This document shows, piece by piece, positions 8,901-16,166 of a stretch of DNA of 64,000 nt (position 1 is its first letter; each line of letters begins with the position of its first letter). This DNA comes from Ancylobacter radicis (GTDB taxonomy: Bacteria; Pseudomonadota; Alphaproteobacteria; Rhizobiales; Xanthobacteraceae): NCBI RefSeq assembly GCF_018449475.1, contig NZ_JAHCQH010000016.1:124001-188000 (forward strand), in the 5' to 3' direction. The notes below the pieces were generated by a model. The model was not told where the DNA came from. It saw only the letters and a program-made list of their open reading frames with translations, and ran no database searches. A program made the position numbers and the translations under genes.

Positions 8901-9927
8901 GCGCGAAGCCGAAGCCGTGCGCGCCGAAGCGGCGATCTATGCGCCGCCGCTGAACGGCATCGCGCCGCCGACTCTGACACCGCCGCCAATCTATGGCGCG
9001 GCGGTGCTGCGGCTGATGGACATGCCGCTGCTGCGCGACACCGACGATGGCTTCTCGCCCTATGCCGCGGCATCGGCTTCTCCCTGGGGCGGCGTTGTGG
9101 TGATGGACAGCGCCACCGGCTCGGATTTCGTGCTCGATACAACGCTCGCTGTTCGGGCCACCGTTGGCGAAACCATCCAGCCGCTTTCCGCAGGGCCGAC
9201 AGAATATTGGGACGAAGGCTCCGTCCTCGAGGTGAAACTCTATGCCGGGGAACTGGCAAGCGCCACGCCCGACACAATTCTGAGCGGCGGCACGAACAGC
9301 CTGGCGCTCGGCACGCCCGACGGCGATTGGGAGATCGTCCAGTTCGCCGATGCGGCCCTGACCGGATCGCAGACCTATCGGCTGACGAAGCTGCTGCGCG
9401 GACGCCTCGGCACCGAACACGCCATCCGCTCGCCGCTGGCCCTCGGCGCGCCTGTGGTTCTGTTGAACGAAGCTGTCGCCAAGATCGACGGCAAGCCCGC
9501 CGAACGCCTCGCGGCCCGCTTCTATCGATGGGGACCACAGGCGCTCAATATCGCCGATCCCGCCTGGCAGCAGACGACCTTCGCCACGAAGGCCGTCGGC
9601 CGCATGCCGTGGTCTCCGGTCCAGATCGCGGGCGCGCGCAATGGCGGCGGCGATCTCACTATCACTTGGGTTCGGCGCACCCGCTTCGGCGGCGTCTGGG
9701 CCGATGGCGTCGATGTTCCTCTCAACGAGGAAAGTGAGCGCTACGAGGTCGATGTAATGAACGGCGCAATCGTCGTACGCACCATCGCCACGACCACGCC
9801 GACCGCCAGCTACTCCGCCGCCCAGCAGGTCGCGGATTTCGGATCGGCGCAAAGCTCGGTCTCGGTGCGCGTCTACCAACTCTCCGCCTCCGTCGGGCGT
9901 GGCTGGCCGGGCTCCGCCATCATCTGA
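5977..9927 (+). CDS. Giant baseplate hub / host-specificity protein with TIM-barrel domain (RcGTA gp15-like)
   Basis: 1316 residues. The N-terminus is a hydrophobic Ala-rich segment followed by FIDNRLFGPSMGN and a Gly-rich linker. The central part (about residues 400-700) resembles the GTA TIM-barrel-like domain, with the glycosidase-like strings DFVGIDWYAPLADWRDG and WFCELGVPSADKG. The C-terminal third corresponds to the phage-tail hub fold. In RcGTA the homologue forms the tail-fibre base and contacts the cell surface. The length and position, right after NlpC/P60, fit the family. Confidence 0.9.
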   Translation: MAVLLLTAAASALTAGASAFVQIAAAAAATAVGSFIDNRLFGPSMGNTTQEGPRLDSLQVQASTEGAAIPEIAGRVRIAGQIIWATKFKEVATTTTQRSGGGKGGGGGGGSVTSTTYSYFANFAVGLCEGPIDRIGRIWADGKPLSLAGITMRVYRGTTSQSPDPLIEGVEGTGNAPAYRGTAYVVFDNLALEKFGNRLPQLTFEVFRRVSSTSGDSLETIVRAVTMIPGAGERAYDTKVQKRDLGGGSTTPENDSAGRSTSDWSVALDDLKASLPNVDTVFLVVGWFGDDLRCGSCTIRPKVEVANKVTTPDAWMVHGLARSGALVMSLSSGKPAYGGTPSDDTVVRAIRDLKARGYAVVFYPFVFMDVPAGNALPNPYGGTGQPVYPWRGRITCHPAAGQSGTVDKTATAGTQVAAFFGACLASHVTVSVNASTDAVTTSYSGPAEWGLRRFILHYAKLCAAVNEIDAGTIDAFLIGSEFRALCSVRDSATNFPAVARLKTLAADVKGILGGGVKVSYAADWSDYNGYRPADGSNDVFFHLDPLWADSNIDFVGIDWYAPLADWRDGTGHLDRIAGAPSIYDRAYLQSNIEGGEFFSWFYASDTARNNQARTTITDGAYGKPWVFRSKDLRNWWLNRHYDRPGGVESGSPTAWLAQMKPIWFCELGVPSADKGANQPNVFYDPKSSESFLPYFSKGTRDDLIQRRALEAVLAYWAPSGANNPTSGVYSGRMIEAFGIWTWDARPYPAWPGRADLWSDGDLYPLGHWLNGKVGLADLAALVAERCRRVGFTAYDVSALVGVVTGYLRDRPMSPRAEIEALASAYSFDAVETDGVIRFVPRGRASVATLTLPELAVPDQGEEITLTRGQETELPNEVAVGFTDAVDEYKSGAVSAKRLAGYSERKSDLRLALVMDQVQAQSIADRALVEAWVARETAQLALPPSRIALDPGDVIDLVINGRARSFRLTRVLDKGAREAEAVRAEAAIYAPPLNGIAPPTLTPPPIYGAAVLRLMDMPLLRDTDDGFSPYAAASASPWGGVVVMDSATGSDFVLDTTLAVRATVGETIQPLSAGPTEYWDEGSVLEVKLYAGELASATPDTILSGGTNSLALGTPDGDWEIVQFADAALTGSQTYRLTKLLRGRLGTEHAIRSPLALGAPVVLLNEAVAKIDGKPAERLAARFYRWGPQALNIADPAWQQTTFATKAVGRMPWSPVQIAGARNGGGDLTITWVRRTRFGGVWADGVDVPLNEESERYEVDVMNGAIVVRTIATTTPTASYSAAQQVADFGSAQSSVSVRVYQLSASVGRGWPGSAII

Positions 9928-9939
9928 AGGATCACACCA

Positions 9940-10638
9940 ATGCCGACGCCGAATCTCGGCCTGCCCACGCTCGCGCAAGGACAGGCGCAGAAGGAGATTG
10001 CCCACAACGATGCGCTGCTGCGCCTCGACGCGCTTGTGCAAACCAGCGTCAAGAGCCGGGCGCTGGCGACGCCGCCGGGAAGCCCAGCGAACGGCGACCG
10101 TTGGATCGTGCCCTCCGGTGCAACCGGCGTCTGGGCTGGCCAGACCGACAAGATCGCGTTCTGGCGCGAGGGTGCATGGGCATTCTTCGTGCCCGTCGTC
10201 GGTTGGCGTGTCCATGTCGAGGACGAGCGCCTCACCGTCGTCTGGACCAATGGCGCCTGGCGCGACCGGATCGTCGGCACCGCCAATGGCGGTGCGATCC
10301 GGCTTGTGGCGCTTGAGCAGGAACTGACGCTCACCGGCGCCTTTGTCGATGCCACGACCGCCGTGATTGCCGACCGCATGATCGTGCTGGCAGTCGCCTC
10401 GCGCACGACACAGGCGATCACCGGCGCAACCTCCTACGGCGTCGGTGTGGCGGGCAATACCAGCCAGTTCGGCGGTTCGCTCGGCATCGCGCTCGGCTCG
10501 AACAACATCGGCGTGATCGGCCCGTCCGCCTTCTACGCCAACACGCCGATCCGCGTCACTGCGGCCGGCGGCAACTTCACCGGCGGCAAGGTGCGCGTCG
10601 TCCTCTACGCACTCGCCTTCGCCGCCCCGACCTCGTGA
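9940..10638 (+). CDS. DUF2793 tail-associated protein
   Basis: 232 residues. The N-terminal half has the DUF2793 signature: LGLPTLAQGQAQKEIAHNDAL, then PANGDRWIVPSGATGVWAG and a Trp-rich segment. The C-terminal half (ITGATSYGVGVAGNTSQFGG) looks like a small beta-rich receptor-binding or fibre-tip domain. DUF2793 genes commonly follow the GTA-type hub gene in alphaproteobacterial prophages. The gap to the hub gene is 12 bp, so the two are co-transcribed. Confidence 0.85.
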   Translation: MPTPNLGLPTLAQGQAQKEIAHNDALLRLDALVQTSVKSRALATPPGSPANGDRWIVPSGATGVWAGQTDKIAFWREGAWAFFVPVVGWRVHVEDERLTVVWTNGAWRDRIVGTANGGAIRLVALEQELTLTGAFVDATTAVIADRMIVLAVASRTTQAITGATSYGVGVAGNTSQFGGSLGIALGSNNIGVIGPSAFYANTPIRVTAAGGNFTGGKVRVVLYALAFAAPTS

Positions 10639-10653
10639 GAACAGGAGCGCCCC

Positions 10654-10992
10654 ATGAACCCCTCACCACCTTCAATCGCTGTCGCCCCTGAAGCGCTCAC
10701 GCTCACATGGGTCGTCGTCGGCAGCATCGTCATCGAACTGCTTGTCCTGATCGTCTTCCTCGTTCGCGTGTCGTGGTGGCTGTCGCATCGCTTCACCATG
10801 ATCGACGCCAGCTTCATGACCGTTGGCAAGGACGTGGCCCAGTTGAAAGCCGATATCGGCAACGACATCGCCGGGCGTCGCGCCGTCGCCGATGCGCGCG
10901 GCGACATCGCCCAGATCAAGGCGACGCTGATCGAGTTTCGGGAACGCATCGACCGGATCGAAGCCAACGAGGACGGGCGCAAACACGCCTGA
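10654..10992 (+). CDS. Small membrane-anchored coiled-coil phage protein
   Basis: 112 residues with one strong transmembrane segment (about residues 18-41, TWVVVGSIVIELLVLIVFLV) followed by a charged helical tail (AQLKADIGNDIAG to RERIDRIEANE). I do not recognise a named family. One-TM plus coiled-coil proteins at this position, between the tail fibre and lysis genes, are often holin-associated or hemolysin XhlA-like. A role in lysis is an inference from position. ATG 10654 follows GAACAGGAGCGCCCC, a good ribosome site. Confidence 0.6.
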   Translation: MNPSPPSIAVAPEALTLTWVVVGSIVIELLVLIVFLVRVSWWLSHRFTMIDASFMTVGKDVAQLKADIGNDIAGRRAVADARGDIAQIKATLIEFRERIDRIEANEDGRKHA

Positions 10993-11029
10993 TCTGCCGC
11001 CCTCAACCCCAACCGCAACCCGACCGAAA

Positions 11030-11047
11030 GCCCGCCCTCCGGCGGGC
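11030..11047 (+). terminator. Short GC hairpin before the lysis enzyme gene
   Basis: GCCCGCC and GGCGGGC flank a 4-nt loop (CTCC). Only a weak T-rich tail follows (TTCGTCGTTT), so this may be an attenuator or processing hairpin between the tail and lysis parts and not a full stop. Confidence 0.45.
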
Positions 11048-11069
11048 TTCGTCGTTTCAGGAGGTCGCA

Positions 11070-11639
11070 ATGCTGCCTGCCCAATACCGATGGCTCGAAG
11101 TCGAGCCCGGCCCGCGCATGATCATCGAGGCGCTGAAGCAATACGGCACGCTCGAAGCGCCAGGCGCTACCGACAATCCGAAGATCATCGGCTGGCAAGA
11201 CGAACTCGAAGCCGCCGGCCTCGGCCGTGTTTATGCCGGCGTCTATCGCCACGACGCGATCCCGTGGTGCGGCCTGTTCATGGCGATCGTCGCCCACCGC
11301 GCCAACATCGAACGCCGCCCCGAGCGGAATCCGCCGCGCCTCTATCTCTCGGCGCTCGAATGGGCGGCATTCGGCACGTCGGTTCCGAAGGGTGCCGCGG
11401 CGCTCGGCGACGTGCTCGTCTTCAAGCGCAAGGGTGGCGGGCATATCGGCCTTTATGTCGGCCACGACGCCTCGGCCTTCCACGTTCTAGGCGGCAATCA
11501 ATCCGATCGCGTCTCGATCACGCGGTTGTCGCGCAACCGGCTCGTCGCGGTGCGCCGCCCGGCCTATCGCGCCCAGCCCGCGAACGTCCGCCCGATCTCT
11601 CTCGCTGCGAGCGGAAGCCTCTCCGTCAATGAGGCCTGA
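11070..11639 (+). CDS. TIGR02594-type cell-wall hydrolase, probable endolysin
   Basis: 189 residues from ATG 11070, which has the textbook ribosome site AGGAGGTCGCA. The family (TIGR02594, NlpC/P60-like fold) has its catalytic Cys in HDAIPWCGLFMA and His in KGGGHIGLYVG; both are present. It probably cleaves peptidoglycan peptides for lysis, as holin and spanin genes follow immediately. No signal peptide is visible, so export would need a holin. The C-terminal about 25 residues are low-complexity. Confidence 0.8.
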   Translation: MLPAQYRWLEVEPGPRMIIEALKQYGTLEAPGATDNPKIIGWQDELEAAGLGRVYAGVYRHDAIPWCGLFMAIVAHRANIERRPERNPPRLYLSALEWAAFGTSVPKGAAALGDVLVFKRKGGGHIGLYVGHDASAFHVLGGNQSDRVSITRLSRNRLVAVRRPAYRAQPANVRPISLAASGSLSVNEA

Positions 11640-11663
11640 TCCAACCCAACCAAGGAGATTTCT

Positions 11664-11861
11664 ATGAACGCTGTTCTTCAGTTCGGTGCGGGCTACCGCA
11701 CCTACATCATCGCCGCCGTGCTCGTTCTCGTTGTGGTCGTCGAGAAGGGCCTCGGCATCGATGTGCCGGGTGTCGATGTCGGTTCCGACTGGCTCACCCA
11801 GATCCTCGCCGCGCTCGGCCTCGGCACCCTGCGGGCCGGGATCACCGGGGCGACCAAGTGA
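11664..11861 (+). CDS. Holin-like small membrane protein
   Basis: 65 residues with a strong hydrophobic helix (YIIAAVLVLVVVVEKGLGI, about 14-32) and a second weaker helix (LTQILAALGLGTLRAG). Size and position, between the endolysin and spanins, fit a small phage holin. The family is not individually recognised. The ribosome site AAGGAGATTTCT is good. The stop overlaps the next GTG start (GTGA). Confidence 0.6.
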   Translation: MNAVLQFGAGYRTYIIAAVLVLVVVVEKGLGIDVPGVDVGSDWLTQILAALGLGTLRAGITGATK

Positions 11862-12091
11862 CCGGCTGGTTCGCTCTGGTCCTCATCGTCGCGGTGGTCA
11901 TCGCCACCGCGGCGATCTTCGCCGCTGGCCGCAAGGCAGGCGCCGCCGCCGAGGCGGCGAAAGCCCGCGAGGCCGAACTCAAATCCCAGAAGGAGGCTTC
12001 CGATGCAAAGGACCGCATGCTCGAAGCGGGCGCTGCCGCTCCTCGTGATCGCGACGCTCTCGCTGACCGCCTGCGCGACGGCACCTTCTAG
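11858..12091 (+). CDS. Rz-like inner-membrane spanin
   Basis: 77 residues from GTG 11858, overlapping the holin-like stop. It has an N-terminal membrane anchor (FALVLIVAVVIATAAIFAAG) and then a charged helix (EAAKAREAELKSQKEASDAK), the i-spanin layout. The last 89 nt overlap the following lipoprotein gene in another frame, the nested Rz/Rz1 arrangement. With the o-spanin it would fuse inner and outer membranes at the end of lysis. Confidence 0.7.
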   Translation: MTGWFALVLIVAVVIATAAIFAAGRKAGAAAEAAKAREAELKSQKEASDAKDRMLEAGAAAPRDRDALADRLRDGTF

Positions 12092-12263
12092 GCCGTCCAT
12101 CGTCTGCCCGCCGGTCGCGGCTTACGACCGCGCCTTCCAGGCACGGCTTGCCGACGAAATCCAACGCCTGCCACCCGGCGCGGCGCTCGAACGGGCGATG
12201 CTGGACTATGCTCGCCTGCGCGATCAGGCGCGGGCTTGCGTCGGAAGGCCAGCCCTCAAGTAG
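12003..12263 (+). CDS. Rz1-like outer-membrane spanin lipoprotein
   Basis: 86 residues. A basic N-terminus and hydrophobic stretch lead into the lipobox LTAC (signal peptidase II, Cys at about residue 24), then a Pro/Ala region and a helical tail. It starts inside the i-spanin gene in a different frame, as lambda Rz1 does, but extends beyond it. A GGAGG ribosome site (in AGAAGGAGGCTTCCG) lies directly upstream, which supports ATG 12003. Confidence 0.75.
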   Translation: MQRTACSKRALPLLVIATLSLTACATAPSRPSIVCPPVAAYDRAFQARLADEIQRLPPGAALERAMLDYARLRDQARACVGRPALK

Positions 12264-12265
12264 AA

Positions 12266-12291
12266 AGGCGTCGCAGCGAACTGCGACGCCT
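12266..12291. terminator. Perfect hairpin between the convergent lysis operon and YjzC-like gene
   Basis: An 11-bp stem AGGCGTCGCAG/CTGCGACGCCT encloses CGAA. Read on the minus strand it is followed by TTTCTA; on plus by CCCTGTT. It lies between two convergent genes and likely ends both transcripts. Confidence 0.7.
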
Positions 12292-12296
12292 CCCTG

Positions 12297-12485
12297 TTAC
12301 TTGCGGCCGGAGCCGTTCTTGGTGGGATCGACGAGCTTGTAGCCCATTCCCGGCTTCGGCGTCGGCGGAAGCGGCTCGTTGCGAACAACGGTACGCTCCT
12401 GGCCGGTGCCGCCGCCGCGGGGACCAACAATCTCATACTGACCCGAACGGGGCGCATTCGTCCCCGGCTTCAAAGGACCGCTCAT
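12297..12485 (-). CDS. YjzC-like small protein
   Basis: 62 residues. The Pro/Gly-rich sequence with GTNAPRSGQYEIVGPRGG, the VVRNEPLPPTPKPG stretch and the GYKLVDPTKN ending resembles the YjzC-like family of small proteins of unknown function. The ribosome site AAAGGAGGTCCGCC is very strong. No membrane segment or signal peptide is visible. It is convergent with the lysis operon and may be expressed in the lysogen. Confidence 0.65.
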   Translation of the reverse strand: MSGPLKPGTNAPRSGQYEIVGPRGGGTGQERTVVRNEPLPPTPKPGMGYKLVDPTKNGSGRK

Positions 12486-12621
12486 GGCGGACCTCCTTTC
12501 AATCTGACGCAGATTGAACTTGCTTTCCCGAGTCCGTGCGCCTTAATGGCGTTGTCAATATACGTTCGGTTCGGGTCGGCCACCTGCAAGGGTGCGTCAT
12601 CACCTTGCCGGATCTCCTTCG

Positions 12622-12648
12622 GGGCGAGGCGATGCCTCGCCCTTTTTT
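12622..12648 (+). terminator. Strong plus-strand terminator with no matching gene
   Basis: Stem GGGCGAGGC/GCCTCGCCC with loop GAT followed by six T. The 136 bp upstream (12486-12621) hold no convincing plus-strand gene, so it may end an unannotated small RNA or block read-through into the higA gene from the left. Confidence 0.8.
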
Positions 12649-13870
12649 ATTGCGTTACTTCGAGCTGCTTGCGCACTTCTCCTGTTCCGAGCAGTGGCGC
12701 GAACGCACGGAAGTTACGTGTTTGGTGGCGAACCCGTCCGGCAACGATGGCCGGATGCACGCCGATCCGCTGCGAGAAGGCAATTATTCCGGAATAGCTC
12801 GCGTGTGATGTCAGGCCGGCGGTCGCCCATAGGTCCCGCGAGATCAATGCCTCCTCGGCCCATTCGTCGGCCTCATTTTCGCGAGGGTCTTCGTGGCGAG
12901 ACGGCGCTTCGCGAAGGCTGAAATCGTCGACGAATGCCTCGGCTGCGCCGTTGAAGTGGCGCCCGACATGGGCAAGTTCGTGCAGGAGTGAGAACCAGAA
13001 GTTATCGATCCGGTCGTAACGCAAAGTCAGCGCAACGATCGGTGCGCCGCCGTCCACTCCACGCAAGGCGGCGCCGTCCAGATAAGTCTTCGGCAAGTGA
13101 GAAACGCAGACAAGGTGAACGCCAAGGCCAGACATCGCGTCTCTTGCACGCTTTGGCCCGTCCTCATGCGCGCTCAGCTTTGAAAGCTCGGTGAGCAACT
13201 CAAGCGTGATCGAACCGGTCTTGTAGCTTCCCGCCAACTTCTGATCGCGAGAAGCCGCGAGCGCCTTCAAGCACCATGCCAACAGGGCATAGGTATCGGT
13301 CTTGGCATTCTGGCGCATCGCGTCGTTGCGTCGGCACAGAGGCATCGGCACAGCCTTCATGCCACCTGCGCTCGCAATCAATTCGCCGATCAAATCCTCG
13401 GCCTTGGCTTTCGCGGAGGCGACCGAGCGAATCCAGCCACGTTTCGCCATTTCGTTGATCGGGAACCGGCCCCAATCGAGCGAAGATGTCTCTGCGATGT
13501 TCCCTGCCGAAGAGGCATCAGCAACCAGAACCTCGGCGGGAATGCCAAGGTGTGTGTGAAGCGCACGGATCATCGCCAACGTCAGAGGCTGCTTGCCGGA
13601 AAGAACCTCCGACACCTTCCCGCGACTGCCGATATAGGGCTCGAGATCGCGCGGTTCGAGCCCGGCCTGCTCCATGCGAAAGCGGATCGCTTCGATTGGC
13701 GTCGGCAGTTCAATTGGGAAATGTTTCGCCTCGTAGGCTTCAACGAGGTCGGCCAGAACGGAAAGCTCATCGGCCTCGGAAGTCCCGGCCACGGCATCCA
13801 TGAGCGCATCGATCCGCGCCAGGGCAGCCTTGTGGTCGGCTTCCGTTCGGATCGGGGTGATGCGCGCCAT
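12647..13870 (-). CDS. higA: HigA-type antitoxin fused to an ImmA/IrrE-like metallopeptidase
   Basis: 407 residues from ATG 13870, two bases after the higB stop. Residues about 1-110 are HigA/XRE-like, with RFRMEQAGLEPRDLEPYIG and RGKVSEVLSGKQPLTLAMIR. The C-terminal part carries HELAHVGRHF, an HExxH zinc site, followed by an acidic segment with ENEADEWAEEAL, as in ImmA/IrrE (M78-like) peptidases. Antitoxins normally have about 100-130 residues, so this is a long fusion. It should neutralise HigB and bind the shared promoter. The peptidase could cleave a phage repressor or the antitoxin part itself; that role is inferred. Confidence 0.85.
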   Translation of the reverse strand: MARITPIRTEADHKAALARIDALMDAVAGTSEADELSVLADLVEAYEAKHFPIELPTPIEAIRFRMEQAGLEPRDLEPYIGSRGKVSEVLSGKQPLTLAMIRALHTHLGIPAEVLVADASSAGNIAETSSLDWGRFPINEMAKRGWIRSVASAKAKAEDLIGELIASAGGMKAVPMPLCRRNDAMRQNAKTDTYALLAWCLKALAASRDQKLAGSYKTGSITLELLTELSKLSAHEDGPKRARDAMSGLGVHLVCVSHLPKTYLDGAALRGVDGGAPIVALTLRYDRIDNFWFSLLHELAHVGRHFNGAAEAFVDDFSLREAPSRHEDPRENEADEWAEEALISRDLWATAGLTSHASYSGIIAFSQRIGVHPAIVAGRVRHQTRNFRAFAPLLGTGEVRKQLEVTQ

Positions 13871-13872
13871 GT

Positions 13873-14169
13873 CTAAACCTCCGCTACGTTGATCTTGTCG
13901 TATTCGGCGTGTGTGCCGAACCATCGGACGGCGACAACACCGGCTGCAAAATTGACCTTCACGATCAATCGAAACCGGTTGCCGCCGATGTCGAAAACAT
14001 ACCGCTCACCGACCTTGTCGGTCTTCGGATAGCGGTCCCGGAGATCCTGAAAGGACGTCCAGACCGTCGTTTTCGACGCAACTTCGGCCTTCCACGCCGA
14101 GAGGCGCTTGGCCACGTCGGCGTGGCGCTTCTGCGCCTCCTCGATAATCTCCACGCCGACCAGCTTCAT
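13873..14169 (-). CDS. higB: HigB-type mRNA interferase toxin
   Basis: 98 residues from ATG 14169 (a TTG at 14199 would add 10 residues that are not family-like). HigB features are clear: a helical N-terminus with KRHADVAKRLSAWKAEV, then GNRFRLIVKV and the C-terminal RWFGTHAEYDKI. Family members are ribosome-dependent ribonucleases. The gene is first in the operon with higA next, the inverted toxin-first order typical of higBA. It is divergent from the type I restriction operon. Confidence 0.9.
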   Translation of the reverse strand: MKLVGVEIIEEAQKRHADVAKRLSAWKAEVASKTTVWTSFQDLRDRYPKTDKVGERYVFDIGGNRFRLIVKVNFAAGVVAVRWFGTHAEYDKINVAEV

Positions 14170-14209
14170 ATAAAGCGTTCCCGTTTCAGGATCAAGCAAT
14201 ACGTTCCGA

Positions 14210-14239
14210 AAATAGGATCAAATCGGCTCACGCTGTCAA
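14210..14239 (-). promoter_or_regulatory. Candidate higBA promoter
   Basis: On the minus strand TTGACA (14239-14234) and CTATTT (14215-14210) are 18 bp apart, about 40 bp upstream of higB. It is back to back with the hsdM promoter, so the 120-bp gap serves both operons. Confidence 0.5.
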
Positions 14240-14292
14240 GTTATGCGCGGGTCGCTTCGTCCACATGCTAGATTGAGCCTCGCGACTCGCCC

Positions 14293-14327
14293 TTGACATG
14301 CTCTGCATTATAGCAAATATAGCAGAC
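14293..14327 (+). promoter_or_regulatory. hsdM promoter with repeated TATAGCA boxes; probably leaderless
   Basis: TTGACA (14293-14298), 17 bp, then AATATA (14316-14321). The expected start of transcription falls at or next to the ATG at 14328, and no ribosome site exists, so the transcript is probably leaderless. TATAGCA occurs twice (14309-14315 and 14318-14324), with a TGCT at 14299-14302 forming an imperfect inverted repeat with the first copy. These could be operators for the XRE domain of HsdM. Confidence 0.55.
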
Positions 14328-16166
14328 ATGACAAACGCACAAGCCGTAGCCGCGACCCTTCGCGCGATTCGATCGAAAATGAACTTCACGCAGGAACAGC
14401 TTGCCGAACGGCTCGGTGTGTCCTTTGCGACGGTGAACCGCTGGGAAGGCGGATCGAACTTGCCGCAGAAAGCCGCCCGGGAGGTCATCATGGCCCTGGC
14501 GCAGGAGGCCGGGATCGACACTGACGGCGACGCGGGCGAGTCGTCCGATCCGGCTGCTGGCGTAACGCGACGGCGCCGGGGATCGGCAACGGCGGCGCCC
14601 TCGACGAAGCCGATGGAGCAAATGCTTTGGGACGCAGCCTGCTCTATTCGCGGCGAGAAGGACGCGCCGAAGTTCAAGGACTATCTGCTGCCGCTGCTAT
14701 TCCTCAAACGGCTATCCGATGTGTTCGACGACGAGATCGCGCGCCTCGCGGAAGATTACGGCGACCGCGATACGGCGCTTGAGATCGCCGAGGGCGATCA
14801 TTCCCTCCTGCGCTTCTATATGCCGCCGGAAGCGCGATGGGGCGCGATCAGCGGGCGCGAAGCCATCGAATGGCCGCTGGACGACAAGGGCCAGAGCACC
14901 AAGCCCAGGGACATCGGCGAGCACCTGACCAAGGCGGTGCGCGCGGTGGTCAAGCAGAACCCCATGCTTTCCGGCGTGATCGATGTGGTGGACTTCGCCG
15001 CCGAGCGGAACGGCGAGCGAGATATCAACCCGGCGAAGCTGCGCCTCGTAGTCGAGACGTTTTCCGATCCGCGCTATAGGCTGGGCTTAGCCGATGTGCA
15101 GCCTGACTTCCTCGGGCGCGCCTATGAGTATCTGCTTAGGAAGTTCGCGGAAGGCTCGGGCCAGAGCGCAGGCGAGTTCTTCACCCCGACCGAAGTCGGC
15201 TTCCTGATGGCGCATATCATGCGGCCCCGCCCCGGCGAGGATTGCCATGACTATGCCTGCGGATCGGCCGGCCTGTTGGTTAAGCTGCAACTCGTCGCAC
15301 GCGAGCTCGATCCGACCGCCAAGGTGCCATTGAAGCTCACCGGTCAGGAGCTTCAGGCCGAAAGCTACGCTGTCGCGCAGATGAACGGCATCATCCACGA
15401 CATGGAGATCGAGATCGCCCGCGGCGACACGATGATCAATCCGAAATTCCGCACCAACGAGGGCAAGGTGCGCGGCCACGATATCGTCGTCGCCAATCCG
15501 ATGTGGAACCAGCCTTTTGCGCCGGATGTGTTCGCCAATGATCCGTTCGATCGCTTCCGTACCGCGGGTGGCGTCACCACCGGCAAGGGCGATTGGGCCT
15601 GGCTTCAGCATACCCTTGCTTGCCTAGGCGACAATGGCCGCGCGGCGGTGGTGCTCGATACTGGCGCGGTCACGCGGGGTTCTGGCTCGAAGAACGAGGA
15701 TAAGGAGCGCAACATCCGCAAATGGTTCGTCGATCACGACCTGATCGATGGCGTGATCCTGCTGCCGGAAAACCTCTTCTACAACACCAACGCCGCCGGC
15801 GTGATCGTGGTGCTGAACAAGCGCAAGCCTGCCACGCGCAAGGACAAAATCGTCCTTTTCAATGCCAGTAAAATCGTAAGGAAAGGCAAGCCGAAGAACT
15901 ACATTCCTGAAGACGCGATCCGCCCCCTGGCTGCTGCATATCTCAAAGGCGAACCCATTGATGGTGAGATTGTAGTGATCACGCGCCAGCAGGCCGAAGA
16001 CGCCGATTACAATCTCGGCCCAAGCCGATGGGTTGGACAGCAGGAAGATAAAACGCACACCAGTATTCAAGAGCTAGTAGCCCGTGCCGATCAATTGTCG
16101 GAAGAAAGCACGCGGTTGTGGTCCCAACTACAGCCTATGCTTCTGAAATTGGGGGGTTCTCGATGA
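14328..16166 (+). CDS. hsdM: Type I DNA methyltransferase subunit HsdM with N-terminal XRE domain
   Basis: 612 residues. The first about 65 form an XRE/Cro-type helix-turn-helix ([18 protein letters not shown], then [12 protein letters not shown]), followed by a linker. HsdM proper starts near residue 90 ([14 protein letters not shown], then [19 protein letters not shown]). The SAM-binding motif is [10 protein letters not shown] (about residue 308) and the catalytic motif is NPMW (about 390), as in N6-adenine methylases. The start at 14328 is preferred over 14298 because it fits the promoter and HTH. HsdM overlaps hsdS by ATGA. The XRE fusion suggests that the methylase controls its own operon. 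Confidence 0.9.
   Translation: MTNAQAVAATLRAIRSKMNFTQEQLAERLGVSFATVNRWEGGSNLPQKAAREVIMALAQEAGIDTDGDAGESSDPAAGVTRRRRGSATAAPSTKPMEQMLWDAACSIRGEKDAPKFKDYLLPLLFLKRLSDVFDDEIARLAEDYGDRDTALEIAEGDHSLLRFYMPPEARWGAISGREAIEWPLDDKGQSTKPRDIGEHLTKAVRAVVKQNPMLSGVIDVVDFAAERNGERDINPAKLRLVVETFSDPRYRLGLADVQPDFLGRAYEYLLRKFAEGSGQSAGEFFTPTEVGFLMAHIMRPRPGEDCHDYACGSAGLLVKLQLVARELDPTAKVPLKLTGQELQAESYAVAQMNGIIHDMEIEIARGDTMINPKFRTNEGKVRGHDIVVANPMWNQPFAPDVFANDPFDRFRTAGGVTTGKGDWAWLQHTLACLGDNGRAAVVLDTGAVTRGSGSKNEDKERNIRKWFVDHDLIDGVILLPENLFYNTNAAGVIVVLNKRKPATRKDKIVLFNASKIVRKGKPKNYIPEDAIRPLAAAYLKGEPIDGEIVVITRQQAEDADYNLGPSRWVGQQEDKTHTSIQELVARADQLSEESTRLWSQLQPMLLKLGGSR

Noticed and set aside
8806..10215. 469-codon minus-strand frame across the hub and DUF2793 genes
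   Set aside because: Antisense to two well-supported phage genes; arises from the GC-rich third-position bias.
12536..12808. Overlapping plus-strand frames (83-109 codons) near the orphan terminator
   Set aside because: They run through the terminator into the antisense of higA and look like no protein family.
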